27,491 bases of DNA from an uncultured Collinsella sp. (GTDB lineage Bacteria; Actinomycetota; Coriobacteriia; Coriobacteriales; Coriobacteriaceae). The position numbers and the translations under genes are program-made. Location of the stretch: positions 1 to 27,491 of the forward strand of contig CABUUK010000031.1 of the NCBI GenBank assembly GCA_902494765.1, read 5' to 3'. Numbering within the stretch: the first letter of the stretch is position 1; each line of letters opens with the position of its first letter. Shown here piece by piece: positions 1 through 8,311 of this stretch. The notes beneath the pieces were generated by a model that was not told the origin of the DNA, did no database searches, and worked only from the letters and a program-made list of their open reading frames with translations.

Positions 1-291
1 AAGCCACTCGGACTCAAGCTCCACTGGCTCGAAAGCGAAACCAGCATCAAGCTGTCCGACCTGCCCGAAGACACGCAAAACCGCCTCAAGGCGGGCATTC
101 CGCAAACAAGTGTCGACGATGCGCAGGACACGATATCCAAGTACCGCCACCAGATCGACGAGGAGCAGACCCGCCAGGTGATCGACGCGCAAACGATTCG
201 CGACAACACCAATCAGGGATCGACCTCCGAATCAGATTCCGAGAAAACCGCCGAACAGTCCGCCGAGGCCGAAGCCTCCGATAAGAATTAG
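1..291 (+). CDS. pstP: C-terminal end of PstP-type PP2C Ser/Thr phosphatase (partial)
   Basis: This open frame enters from the left edge and stops at a TAG (289-291); only 96 residues are visible and no phosphatase motif is in view. The segment LSDLPEDTQNRLKAGIPQTS followed by VDDAQ resembles the C-terminal extracytoplasmic part of actinobacterial PstP proteins, which carry a similar LP-x-R-V-x-GI-x-A-S-x-x-DA pattern. The tail after it is acidic and Ser/Glu-rich. The neighbours agree: a SEDS/PBP gene 16 bp downstream and then pknB reproduce the pstP-rodA-pbpA-pknB cluster of Actinobacteria, in which PstP removes phosphates placed by PknB. The family call rests on context plus a short tail match, not on the catalytic domain. 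Confidence 0.7.
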   Translation, partial: KPLGLKLHWLESETSIKLSDLPEDTQNRLKAGIPQTSVDDAQDTISKYRHQIDEEQTRQVIDAQTIRDNTNQGSTSESDSEKTAEQSAEAEASDKN

Positions 292-307
292 AAAGGGAGT
301 GCCGCTT

Positions 308-3178
308 ATGAGTCGCCGCAACACCGAGCTGCTCTTGCTCATCGCCTCGGCGTTCCCCGTCATCCTGCTGTATGCGATGTACGTCCTCACCGCGGGCGCT
401 GCCATCTCCTTTGAGACGCTCGCCGTACCGATCGGCCTCTTTGCCGCCTTTGCCGCGGCCCACATTGCCGTGCGCATCTTGGCGCCCGGTGCCGACCCCG
501 CCATCCTGCCCATCGTATTTATACTTTCGGGCATCGGCATCACGTTCGTGACGCGTCTCGCCCCCGCTCTCGCCATCTCACAGCTCATCATCCTGTTTGT
601 CTCGGTGGCGCTCATGGTGGGAACGCTTGCACTGGTCAAAAACCTCGACGTGGTCATGCGCTACAAGTACACCTTTGGCATTATCGGCATCATCCTGCTG
701 ATGCTGCCTATCTTTATCGGCACCACGATCTCGGGCTCCAAGCTGTGGATTCGCATCGCGGGCTTTACCATCCAGCCCGGCGAGTTCGCCAAGGTCTTTA
801 TCGTGCTGTTCCTAGCTGGGTACCTGGCCGAGAACCGCGAGCTGCTCTCCATCTCCAACCGCAAGATCCTGGGCTTTAAGATCCCTCGCCTGCGACTACT
901 GCTGCCGCTGTTTGCCGTGTGGGGTGTGTGCCTGCTCGTCGTCGTCTTCGAACGCGACCTGGGTTCGGCCGTGCTGTTCTACACCATCTTCTTGCTGATG
1001 CTCTACGTTGCCACGGGGCGCTTTTCGTATGTCGTTATCGGCCTTGCGCTCTTAGCCGTTGGAGCCGTGGGCGCCTACAAGTTCCTGTCTCACGTTCAGG
1101 TGCGTTTCCAGGTTTGGCTCGATCCGTTTAAGGACGCCCAGGGCCAGGGCTACCAGATCGTCCAGTCGCTCTTCTCGCTTGCCGATAGCGGTCTGGTCGG
1201 TGTTGGCATCGGCAACGGCATGGCCAACAACATCCCTGTCGTCGAGTCCGACTTTATCTTCTCGGCTATCGGCGAGGAGATGGGCCTTTTGGGCGGCGGC
1301 GCCGTGCTCATCCTGTTTATGCTCTTTGCCGTGCGTGGCCTCACCACGGCTGCCCGCGCTAAATCCGACCTCGCCGCCTTTAGTGCCACAGGCCTTACGG
1401 CCGCCATCAGCTTCCAGGCCTTCTTGATCGTTGGCGGCGTAACCCGCCTGATCCCGCTGACCGGCGTCACCCTGCCCTTTATGAGCCAGGGCGGCTCCTC
1501 TCTGCTGGCGAGCTTTATCATCGTCGCGCTCCTGCTGCGCGCCGGTGACGAGGCGACCGGACGCGAGGCCGAGCTTACCGGCACCGGCACCATGGCCGCC
1601 ATCACCGATGATCAGGTCGCATCTGCCGCCGCCCCGACGGGCACGCGCTTTGCCACCTCGTCTTCCTACGGCAGCGGCAGCCATTCCATCGGCTCGCGTA
1701 TGCGCCGTCGCCTGCTCGACACGCCTGAATCCGGTGTGCTCGGCCGCGTTGCTCTTGCCAACCGTCTAACCCGCGCGGTGCTCGCCTTTACGGCGCTGTT
1801 CGCCATCCTTATCGGCAACCTCACCTATGTCCAGGTCATCAAGGCCAAGGACTATCAGGACATGCCGACCAACAACCACACCATCGCCCGCTCCAAGTAC
1901 ATCCAGCGCGGTTCCATCATCACGTCCGACGGCGTGACGCTGGCCGAGTCGCTGCAGCAGGAGGACGGCACCTACGTACGCTCCTACCCCAACGGTAACC
2001 TGGCAGCGCACGTGGTTGGCTATGTGAGCCAGCAGTATGGCACCACCGCCATCGAGAGCGTCATGAACGACACGCTCACCGGCTCTAAGGATTACTCCAG
2101 CTGGAACAACGCCATCGCGTCGCTCGCGGGCCAGACCCAGCCGGGCAACACCGCCAAGCTCACCATCGACTCGCGCATCCAGACGGCTGCTGAGCAGGCG
2201 CTGAAGGGCTTTAAGGGCGCTGTAGTGGTCATCGACCCGCGTACCGGCGCGGTGCTTGCATGTGCCAGCTCGCCCACCTACGACAACACCAACATCGATG
2301 CCCTGCTGCAGACGGGCGGCGGCGAGGACGGCTCCATGTACAATCGCGCCATGGACGCGCTGTACACGCCGGGCTCAACGTTTAAGGTCGTTACGCTTTC
2401 CGCGGCACTCGAGACCGGTACCGCCAGCCTTACCAGCACCTACCAGGCGCCCGGCTCCATGGACATCGGCAACGCACCGGTCACCAACTATGCCAACGAG
2501 AGCTACGGCACCATCAGCCTGCAGCAGGCCTTTGCCGTGTCCTCCAACGTCGTCTTTGGCCAGGTGGCAAACGAAGTTGGCGCAAACACGCTCGTACAGT
2601 TTGCCAACGCCTTTGGCTACGGCCAAAAGCTCGGCCAAGACCTGACCTCCGCGGCCTCCATCATGGCCGACCCGTCGCTCATGACCGAGTGGGAGACCGC
2701 CTGGGCCGGCGCCGGCCAGCCTGTCGGCATGGACCATACGCCCGGCCCGCAGACCACCGTCATGCAAAACGCCGTGATTGCCGCCGCCATCGCTAACAGC
2801 GGCGTGGTCATGGACCCGTACTTTGTAGCCCAGGTACTCGCCCCGGACGGAACCGTGGTCAAGACCACGCAGTCCCGCTCGCTTGGTCAGGCCGTCAGCT
2901 CCGCCACGGCCGACCAGGTCAAGCAGGCCATGCTTGCCGTCGTCCAGTCCGGCACCGGCACCGATGCCCAAATCCCCGGCGTCAAGGTCGCCGGCAAGAC
3001 CGGCTCGGCCGAGATTGGCGGCACCAACGTCAACTCGATGTTCGTTGGCTTTGCACCTTACGATTCACCCACGGTCGCCATCTCGGTGGCCTTGGAGGAT
3101 TTCGACAAGCATGACGTCAAGGCCGCTAAGATCGCCGGTATCGTCCTGACCGCGGCGCTTGCCGCACAGGGAGCGTGA
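308..3178 (+). CDS. SEDS glycosyltransferase (FtsW/RodA) - class B penicillin-binding protein fusion
   Basis: A 956-residue fusion of the two halves of a peptidoglycan synthase. Residues 1 to about 420 are a polytopic SEDS protein (lipid II polymerase); the family motif L-D-P-F-K-D-A-x-G-x-G-Y-Q is present, and the catalytic aspartate of the SDFIF motif is D315. After a hydrophilic linker (about 422-475) a further membrane segment (NRLTRAVLAFTALFAILIG) leads into a full class B transpeptidase with S690-T-F-K, S745-S-N and K897-T-G. The PBP part resembles actinobacterial PbpA (YIQRG, YPNGNLAAHVVGY). ATG 308 is chosen over GTG 299 because AAAGGGAG (292-299) then sits 8 nt upstream. The protein is membrane bound with an extracellular transpeptidase. 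It is probably co-transcribed with pstP. In most bacteria these are two genes; here polymerase and crosslinker have a fixed 1:1 ratio. Confidence 0.95.
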   Translation: MSRRNTELLLLIASAFPVILLYAMYVLTAGAAISFETLAVPIGLFAAFAAAHIAVRILAPGADPAILPIVFILSGIGITFVTRLAPALAISQLIILFVSVALMVGTLALVKNLDVVMRYKYTFGIIGIILLMLPIFIGTTISGSKLWIRIAGFTIQPGEFAKVFIVLFLAGYLAENRELLSISNRKILGFKIPRLRLLLPLFAVWGVCLLVVVFERDLGSAVLFYTIFLLMLYVATGRFSYVVIGLALLAVGAVGAYKFLSHVQVRFQVWLDPFKDAQGQGYQIVQSLFSLADSGLVGVGIGNGMANNIPVVESDFIFSAIGEEMGLLGGGAVLILFMLFAVRGLTTAARAKSDLAAFSATGLTAAISFQAFLIVGGVTRLIPLTGVTLPFMSQGGSSLLASFIIVALLLRAGDEATGREAELTGTGTMAAITDDQVASAAAPTGTRFATSSSYGSGSHSIGSRMRRRLLDTPESGVLGRVALANRLTRAVLAFTALFAILIGNLTYVQVIKAKDYQDMPTNNHTIARSKYIQRGSIITSDGVTLAESLQQEDGTYVRSYPNGNLAAHVVGYVSQQYGTTAIESVMNDTLTGSKDYSSWNNAIASLAGQTQPGNTAKLTIDSRIQTAAEQALKGFKGAVVVIDPRTGAVLACASSPTYDNTNIDALLQTGGGEDGSMYNRAMDALYTPGSTFKVVTLSAALETGTASLTSTYQAPGSMDIGNAPVTNYANESYGTISLQQAFAVSSNVVFGQVANEVGANTLVQFANAFGYGQKLGQDLTSAASIMADPSLMTEWETAWAGAGQPVGMDHTPGPQTTVMQNAVIAAAIANSGVVMDPYFVAQVLAPDGTVVKTTQSRSLGQAVSSATADQVKQAMLAVVQSGTGTDAQIPGVKVAGKTGSAEIGGTNVNSMFVGFAPYDSPTVAISVALEDFDKHDVKAAKIAGIVLTAALAAQGA

Positions 3179-3310
3179 TGCCCATGATCGAATCGGACAC
3201 CCGAGGCGCGCCGCGGCCTAAGGGTTAGCGGCAACGCGTCACACGGCCCCAGCGGCCACATCGTAGGTACTACACACATCGTTGAGCGAATAGTTATGTT
3301 AGGAGCAGGA

Positions 3311-5272
3311 ATGGAACAGAGGGTCCTCGGGGGAAGATACCTCCTCAAGGATAAGGTGGGAACAGGCGGCATGGCGACCGTCTACCGTGCACAGGACCAG
3401 GTTCTCGACCGCACGGTAGCCGTCAAGATCATGCTGCCGCAGTATGCTGGCGACGCGACCTTCGCTGCACGCTTTAAGCAGGAGGCCCAGGCAGCAGCCG
3501 GCCTCTCCTCCCCCTATATCGTGGGCGTCTACGATTGGGGCAAGGACGGCGACACCTATTACATCGTCATGGAGTACCTGCGCGGCACCGACCTTAAGAG
3601 CGGCATCAAGAGCCACGGCGCCCTCGACCCCAAGAAGGTCGCCCAGATCGGCTCGCAGATCAGCTCCGCGCTTTCGGTCGCCCACAAGCACGAGATCATC
3701 CACCGCGACATTAAGCCGCAGAACATCATGGTGCTGCCCGACGGCAACATCAAGGTGATGGACTTTGGCATCGCGCGCGCCAAGAACAGCCACCTCACGC
3801 AAGACAACAACGTGCTGGGAACCGCCCACTACGTCAGCCCCGAGCAGACCCGTGGTCAGGACCTCGGCCCCACCTCGGATATCTACTCGCTGGGCGTCGT
3901 GATGTACGAGTGCGCCACCGGCCGCGTTCCCTTTGACGGTGACGACGCTATCTCGGTCGCACTCAAGCAGGTCAACGAGCTGCCTATTCCGCCGAGCCAG
4001 ATCAACTCCGGTGTCGACGCCGACCTTGAGCGCATCATCCTCAAGTGCATGGAGAAGGACCCGGCAAACCGCTTCCAGACCGCCGACGAGCTGCGTCAGG
4101 TGCTCAACAGCTACCTGTCGGGCCGTGCCGTCAACGTCTCGGAGCCCACGCGCATCATCGGTGCCCCCGGTGAGCTGGGCGCCACCAAGACTCGCGAGCT
4201 TTCCGATCAGACGCGCGCCATGGTGCGTCCCGTCTCGGGCGTGAGCGGCCAAAATACCGCCCGTAGCTCGGTTTCGGGCTCCACCGGCTCCTACGAAGTC
4301 GAAAAGCCCAAATCCAACAAGAACAAGATCATCGCCGCCGTGGTGGCAGCGGTTGCCGTCATCGGCATCGTGGTGGCCTTTGCCACAGGACTCTTTGGCG
4401 GCGAGCAGGTCACCGTGCCCGACGTGCTGGGCAAGAACCAGCAGACCGCCGTCGAGCTGATCAAGGAAGCCGGCCTCGAGGTCGGCACCATCGACCAAAG
4501 CTACAACGACGATGTCGACGAGGGCAAGGTCGCCGAGCAGACGCCCAACGGCAACACCAAGAAGACCAAGGGCACCAAGGTGAACCTGGTAATCTCCAAG
4601 GGCCCCAAGCCCTCCGAAAAGGTTGAGGTTCCCAAACTTGTCGGCCTGACCAAGGACCAAGCAGAAGCCGCACTGGCAAGCGTTGGCCTGAAGGGCAACG
4701 CCTCCGAGGAGGCCAACGAGGCCGATGAGGGCCAGGTCTTTGAGCAGGGCACCGAAGCCGGTAAGGAAGTCGCGAAGGGCACGACCATCTCGTACAAGGT
4801 CTCGAGCGGCCCGGATACCACGTCCGTCCCCGATCTGACCGACATGACCGAGGCCCAGGCGCGCAACGCCCTCGATATGGCAGGCTTTGGCGTCGACGTT
4901 AGCTACCAGGAGAACGACTCGGTTACCGAGGGCACCGTGATCAGCTGGAACCCCAGTGGCAAGCAGAAGCCCGGCGCCACGATTACCGTCGTCATTGCCA
5001 AGAAGTCCGGCAAGGCCAGTGTTCCGGGCAACCTGTACGGCAAGAGCATCTCCGCCGCCGTCACCGCGCTCAACAACGCCGGTTTCTATAACATCGGCTT
5101 CTGTGACCAGAACGGCAATCCCGTAAGCGGTAACGAGGATGCCACCGTTACGGGCGTCTCCCCCACCGGCAAGCAGTCCACCGACAGCACGATCACGCTA
5201 ACAGTCGCACTTTCTGGCTCGGGCTCTGGCTCTGGCTCGGGCACGGGTGACGATTCCGGTACGACCAACTAG
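3311..5272 (+). CDS. pknB: Ser/Thr protein kinase PknB with four PASTA domains
   Basis: A 653-residue membrane kinase. The kinase domain (about 10-270) shows the glycine loop VGTGGMATVY, the ATP lysine K39 (AVKIM), HRDIKPQN with catalytic D133, and DFGIAR with D151. A juxtamembrane linker leads to one membrane helix (about 337-360), then four PASTA repeats starting near residues 366, 435, 502 and 567, and a Gly-Ser tail. PASTA domains bind muropeptide or lipid II, so the kinase can sense wall synthesis by the fusion synthase encoded just upstream. ATG 3311 is preferred to ATG 3296 because AGGAG (3301-3305) lies 5 nt before it. A 132-bp gap (3179-3310) separates it from the upstream gene; I see no convincing promoter there, so read-through or a weak promoter is possible. 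A strong terminator follows at 5325. Confidence 0.97.
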   Translation: MEQRVLGGRYLLKDKVGTGGMATVYRAQDQVLDRTVAVKIMLPQYAGDATFAARFKQEAQAAAGLSSPYIVGVYDWGKDGDTYYIVMEYLRGTDLKSGIKSHGALDPKKVAQIGSQISSALSVAHKHEIIHRDIKPQNIMVLPDGNIKVMDFGIARAKNSHLTQDNNVLGTAHYVSPEQTRGQDLGPTSDIYSLGVVMYECATGRVPFDGDDAISVALKQVNELPIPPSQINSGVDADLERIILKCMEKDPANRFQTADELRQVLNSYLSGRAVNVSEPTRIIGAPGELGATKTRELSDQTRAMVRPVSGVSGQNTARSSVSGSTGSYEVEKPKSNKNKIIAAVVAAVAVIGIVVAFATGLFGGEQVTVPDVLGKNQQTAVELIKEAGLEVGTIDQSYNDDVDEGKVAEQTPNGNTKKTKGTKVNLVISKGPKPSEKVEVPKLVGLTKDQAEAALASVGLKGNASEEANEADEGQVFEQGTEAGKEVAKGTTISYKVSSGPDTTSVPDLTDMTEAQARNALDMAGFGVDVSYQENDSVTEGTVISWNPSGKQKPGATITVVIAKKSGKASVPGNLYGKSISAAVTALNNAGFYNIGFCDQNGNPVSGNEDATVTGVSPTGKQSTDSTITLTVALSGSGSGSGSGTGDDSGTTN

Positions 5273-5324
5273 TCGCCACCCCACCGCTCATCACGGCTTT
5301 CACCGCAAACATATTCGCTCACAG

Positions 5325-5364
5325 GCGCCCGCTTGCTTCCCCAGCAAGCGGGCGCTTCGTTTTT
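5325..5364 (+). terminator. Rho-independent terminator after pknB
   Basis: A perfect 13-bp stem (5325-5337 with 5343-5355, GCGCCCGCTTGCT), a 5-nt loop and a T-rich tail (5356-5364). It ends the pstP/pknB transcription unit. Confidence 0.93.
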
Positions 5365-5387
5365 GACATGGCATTGAACCAGAAGAA

Positions 5388-5410
5388 CCCGGCACCGTAG
5401 CGGTACCGGG
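5388..5410 (-). terminator. Hairpin downstream of a tRNA remnant, possible minus-strand terminator
   Basis: A 10-bp stem with one mismatch (CCCGGCACCG / CGGTACCGGG) and a 3-nt loop. Read on the minus strand it is followed by TTCTTCTGGTT, a weak T-rich tail. It lies just past the tRNA 3'-end-like piece at 5424, as a tRNA terminator would. Confidence 0.45.
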
Positions 5411-5423
5411 CTCGATATTCCTC

Positions 5424-5516
5424 TGGTGCCCCCGGGCGGATTCGAAAACTCCCCCCGCGGGAAATTGGTGACGCGGGTGTCGACGGCTCGAATCCGCCGA
5501 CGGCCCCCACAAACCA
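5424..5516. pseudogene. tRNA-derived debris: two 3'-end pieces in inverted orientation
   Basis: On the minus strand 5424-5447 reads as a tRNA 3' end (TTCGAATCCGCC then CGGGGGCACCA). On the plus strand 5473-5516 carries GCGGGTGTCGACGG, a T-loop-like CTCGAAT, CCGCC and an altered acceptor ending in CCA. The two share an 11-bp inverted repeat (5435-5445 with 5488-5498). Neither has a 5' half that pairs with it, so I see no functional tRNA. Both resemble the remnant at 5554, which suggests older insertions or rearrangements at the same tRNA site. Confidence 0.55.
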
Positions 5517-5519
5517 GAA

Positions 5520-5543
5520 ACGGCGCCGCTCTCGCGACGCCGT
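5520..5543 (-). terminator. Weak hairpin 3' of the displaced tRNA end
   Basis: A 6-bp GC stem (5520-5525 with 5538-5543) followed on the minus strand by TTCTGGTTT. It lies directly beyond the tRNA remnant at 5554 and was plausibly the terminator of the original tRNA-Arg gene. Confidence 0.4.
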
Positions 5544-5553
5544 CATAATCTTC

Positions 5554-5598
5554 TGGTGCCCCCGGGCGGATTCGAACCGTCGACACCCGCTTTAGGAG
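5554..5598 (-). pseudogene. Displaced 3' half of tRNA-Arg(CCU) at the element's left end
   Basis: Read on the minus strand this is anticodon-loop to CCA of a tRNA: CTCCTAAAGCGGGTGTCG, then T-arm GACGG-TTCGAAT-CCGCC, then CGGGGGC-A-CCA. The first 18 nt are identical to the same part of the intact tRNA at 16355-16430. The 5' half is missing and is replaced by element DNA from 5599. The T-stem here has an A-C mismatch, while the copy now in use is fully paired, as expected if this abandoned piece is decaying. Confidence 0.85.
5581..5598. repeat. Left attachment core (direct repeat, copy 1)
   Basis: An 18-bp sequence CGACACCCGCTTTAGGAG identical to 16382-16399. Identity is lost at the next base on the element side. 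It is the strand-exchange core for integration in the tRNA anticodon arm. A 9-bp inverted repeat TACCTGCGG / CCGCAGGTA (5616-5624, 5653-5661) lies close inside the element and may be an integrase or excisionase site. Confidence 0.85.
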
Positions 5599-5705
5599 GT
5601 CATGAGCTATTACCCTACCTGCGGTTTTTCATTTTCATCAATATCTCTGTTTCCGCAGGTAATTTAGCTATTCTGCCGTTTTTGCTCTTCTTGATTAGTT
5701 TTCTA

Positions 5706-5763
5706 TTTCACCCTTTTTACACCCCTTCACCCCTTCATTTTGACTTGCAGGGGTGAAATTTTT
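5706..5763. promoter_or_regulatory. Cluster of TTTCACCCC-type sites, probable integrase arm sites (left)
   Basis: TTTCACCC (5706-5713), ACACCCCTT (5719-5727), TTCACCCCTT (5726-5735) and, inverted, AGGGGTGAAATTTTT (5749-5763). The same word recurs only near the other end of the element (16207-16282). Short repeated words near both ends of a tyrosine-recombinase element are typical of arm-type integrase sites. Confidence 0.6.
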
Positions 5764-5816
5764 GGGTTAGCCTCGGGGGCGAGGCCCTCAAAGCCCCGCC
5801 CCCGAGGCTAACCCAA
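5762..5816. repeat. 20-bp perfect inverted repeat just upstream of the integrase
   Basis: Arms 5762-5781 and 5797-5816 (TTGGGTTAGCCTCGGGGGCG and its complement) are perfect, with a 15-nt loop. The right arm ends 20 nt before the integrase ATG, so the hairpin lies in the 5' leader. It could shield the integrase from read-through transcription, act in translation control, or be a protein-binding site. It has no T-tract. Confidence 0.8.
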
Positions 5817-5836
5817 CGCACCACCCCTGGAGACCC

Positions 5837-7138
5837 ATGGAAACCAGAATCAAACCCACAGCCAAAGGCACTTCCGAACCGATCAAGGGAAAACCCGGTT
5901 CCTTCCGCATCTACTTCTCTCTCGGTCGCGACCCCGAATCCGGCAAGAACGGGAAACGAGTCAGATACCTAAAGACACCCAAGAGAACCATCCATTGCAA
6001 GAGCAAAAACCCGAAGAACTGGCCCGGTGAGGTGGCGAATGCGCTCGATGCCTACCGGAAGGAGCTGGAGACCTATGAACCGGCTAGCGACATGCCGACC
6101 ACTGTTTCCGGATACGCTGAGGATTTCCATCGGCTCCGAGAAAGCTCCTTCGGCTCCCCTCTTTCTTTCCAAAGAGAGGAATATGACGTGCGCCATATAC
6201 GCGAGCTGTTCGGCGACATGCCCCTCGGCGCACTGAGGCCCGACGAGATCAAACGGGCGTATGCTGAAGCGATCTCAACCGGAAGATTCACAGAGGCCGA
6301 GATTCGTCGTATCCACGTCAAGCTCAAACAGGTCATGCAGGACGCACTGGAGAATGAGCTAATCGGGCGCAACCCATGCATCAGCATCAAACTCCCAAAG
6401 CCAGACCTTAGAGTGCGTAACTTCCTCCCACCCGACGAACTGCCCCGATTCACCAAATGCCTGCTATCCGAACCCATGGGGCCGATGACCGTCTGCACCA
6501 TGCTCATATTCCACCTAGGACTCAGGAAAGGCGAGGCCCTGGGGCTCTGTTGGGAAGACTACGACCCCGAGGCGATGGAGATCCGAATCATCCGCCAGTA
6601 CACCAATGACAAAACGCTCAGGGCACCAAAATCGGAAATGAGCAGGCGAATCCTGTCTATAGACTCTTCGCTGGCCGCGTATCTAAACGACTGGAAGATG
6701 CGGCAGCGCAATCTATTCGAGCAACGCGGGCTAAGACAGAGAAACTCTGACCCCCTCGTTCACGCCTTCAGCACGCATAAGGACGAAAACGGCAACCTTC
6801 ACGTCAGTATCACCCGACCCGATGGACACAACTATTCACGCTGGTTCAGGGATTTCTGCGTCGACAACGGCTATGGCGAGTACGCCAACGTGACAAGCCA
6901 GTTCAAGCGCAACGGCAAACTGCACACACGAGGCACCGGATACTCAGGGCTCGTTCCCCATGGCCTGAGGCACACGGCAGCAACGGCCCTTGTTGCGAGC
7001 AACGTCGACTTAAAGACCGTTCAAGCGAGAATGGGCCATGCGTCCGCAAGCACAACCGCAAACTTCTACACCCATGCAATCAGGGCAAATGACCGAAACG
7101 CAGCTGAGGTATTTGAATCGCTTTCATCTAAGAATTAG
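5837..7138 (+). CDS. int: Tyrosine recombinase (site-specific integrase)
   Basis: A 433-residue phage-type integrase that catalyses integration and excision of the element. The catalytic set is visible: R230 in GLRKGEAL, H375-x-x-R378 in HGLRHT, H401 in MGHAS and the nucleophile Y411 in NFYTHAI. The N-terminal 80 residues are basic, as in arm-binding domains. The middle (about 95-190) looks like the SAM-like core-binding domain. A spacer of GGAGACCC precedes ATG 5837. It is the first gene inside the left attachment core, flanked by likely arm sites, and at the end far from the intact tRNA. A 122-bp gap follows (7139-7260) in which I see no clear terminator or promoter. Confidence 0.96.
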   Translation: METRIKPTAKGTSEPIKGKPGSFRIYFSLGRDPESGKNGKRVRYLKTPKRTIHCKSKNPKNWPGEVANALDAYRKELETYEPASDMPTTVSGYAEDFHRLRESSFGSPLSFQREEYDVRHIRELFGDMPLGALRPDEIKRAYAEAISTGRFTEAEIRRIHVKLKQVMQDALENELIGRNPCISIKLPKPDLRVRNFLPPDELPRFTKCLLSEPMGPMTVCTMLIFHLGLRKGEALGLCWEDYDPEAMEIRIIRQYTNDKTLRAPKSEMSRRILSIDSSLAAYLNDWKMRQRNLFEQRGLRQRNSDPLVHAFSTHKDENGNLHVSITRPDGHNYSRWFRDFCVDNGYGEYANVTSQFKRNGKLHTRGTGYSGLVPHGLRHTAATALVASNVDLKTVQARMGHASASTTANFYTHAIRANDRNAAEVFESLSSKN

Positions 7139-7260
7139 CTATTTCAACTGGATACTTCACTATTTCTCCATATCATGGGCTATTAGTGACATTCGCATGG
7201 GCCATATCGACTGAACGGTGATACATTATTCGCAAGTTGAATGGAAGGAGGTGAGTATAA

Positions 7261-7992
7261 GTGGCGTTGGCAAAGAAAGCTGAGAAGCGAATTCGCATTC
7301 CCGAGAATCTCAGGGCCCCCTTCGCGCAGATGGTTTCGGACGAGGCTTACCTGCGGGCAACTGACGAATCGAAAACCATCATCGGACTCGTCTTCGATAA
7401 GGTGCTTCCCGCGTCCGCGTTCGCGAGGGACAGAATGCTCAACGTCTACAGCGGTGATAGCCTGTTCACGAGTGTGTCGGACGTATTGCGTTCGAACGTC
7501 ACCGGCGCAATCGGCACCGTCGCCGAAGCGGACTATAAGCCCATAATCGAGTTCGGAGCGAGGCTCATTCACGAGAGGAGCTGCGGCACTGCGCTCTACA
7601 CCGGTGCAATGGACATACCGCACCTTCGACGTTGCTTCGAGTCTGTTCTCGACTACATGGAACACGAGACCCGGAGCGACCCCTCGAATCCCCTTCTCGA
7701 CTACGAGACGTCCCGTGCAGTCAAGTACGGACGCTCGCTGATGGACGAGTGCTCGACGGAGTTCAATCGAGCGCCCGTAGCAGCCCTCGTTCGCTTCGCA
7801 GTTGAGTACTTCGACGAGATTGGATGCCTGAACGCGACATGCGCCTATCTCGCCGATGCTTTTTCCGCGCTTGAAGAGAGCGTCACCATCTCGGCCAACA
7901 AGTGCGGCAACAAGCACGTACCACCGGACACCCCGGAGCTGCGCCGCAAATGGAGCGACCTTCTGGAGACGGTCTGCTCCGCCTGGCAATAG
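7261..7992 (+). CDS. Hypothetical element-encoded protein
   Basis: A 243-residue protein I do not recognise. It starts at GTG 7261, supported by a near-perfect ribosome site AAGGAGGTGA (7245-7254) six nt upstream. The first 20 residues are basic (MALAKKAEKRIRIPENLRAP). The rest is mixed charged and apparently globular, with no signal peptide, membrane helix or nucleotide-binding motif that I can see. It stands between the integrase and an HTH-like gene, a position often used by replication or regulatory proteins in such elements, but nothing in the sequence proves that. Codon use matches the rest of the element. Confidence 0.75.
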   Translation: MALAKKAEKRIRIPENLRAPFAQMVSDEAYLRATDESKTIIGLVFDKVLPASAFARDRMLNVYSGDSLFTSVSDVLRSNVTGAIGTVAEADYKPIIEFGARLIHERSCGTALYTGAMDIPHLRRCFESVLDYMEHETRSDPSNPLLDYETSRAVKYGRSLMDECSTEFNRAPVAALVRFAVEYFDEIGCLNATCAYLADAFSALEESVTISANKCGNKHVPPDTPELRRKWSDLLETVCSAWQ

Positions 7993-8068
7993 AAAACGGC
8001 ACCCGACTCCCCTCTCTTAGTCGCCAAACCTCGAAGAGGAGCCGAGCGCCCCAAACAAGGAGTTTATC

Positions 8069-8311
8069 ATGCATCTTGCAGATGACCCCAAGACCGACGC
8101 CATCTCCGCAGGCATCAACCTGCGCCATGTCGGCACCAAGCGCATCATGAGCCGCCTGGACGTTCAGATCCTCACCGGCATCGGACAATCCAGCGCCATC
8201 AAGCTCATGAAGTCCACCCACCACTGCTTTAGCATCGCCAACCAGTACTTCGTCATGGAAGAGGACCTGTTCGACTACTTCCACAAGCTGGCAGAGGGGG
8301 CGAGCGAGTAA
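8069..8311 (+). CDS. Small HTH / excisionase-like DNA-binding protein (putative)
   Basis: An 80-residue protein. The pattern ISRLDVQILTGIGQSSAIKL-M, then a short turn, then YFVMEEDLFDYF, looks like the helix-turn-helix plus wing of small excisionase/MerR-like proteins; this is pattern recognition only. AAGGAG (8057-8062) lies 6 nt before ATG 8069. Its TAA overlaps the ATG of the next gene by one base (TAATG), so translation is probably coupled. A role as excisionase or as a DNA-binding partner of the downstream helicase is possible. Confidence 0.6.
   Translation: MHLADDPKTDAISAGINLRHVGTKRIMSRLDVQILTGIGQSSAIKLMKSTHHCFSIANQYFVMEEDLFDYFHKLAEGASE

Noticed and set aside
3299..4660. 453-codon minus-strand frame opposite pknB
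   Set aside because: Antisense shadow; the plus strand carries all kinase and PASTA motifs.
5269..5586. Minus-strand frames over the tRNA remnants
   Set aside because: The region consists of tRNA pieces and hairpins; peptides such as GAPEDYDG arise from the tRNA 3' ends.
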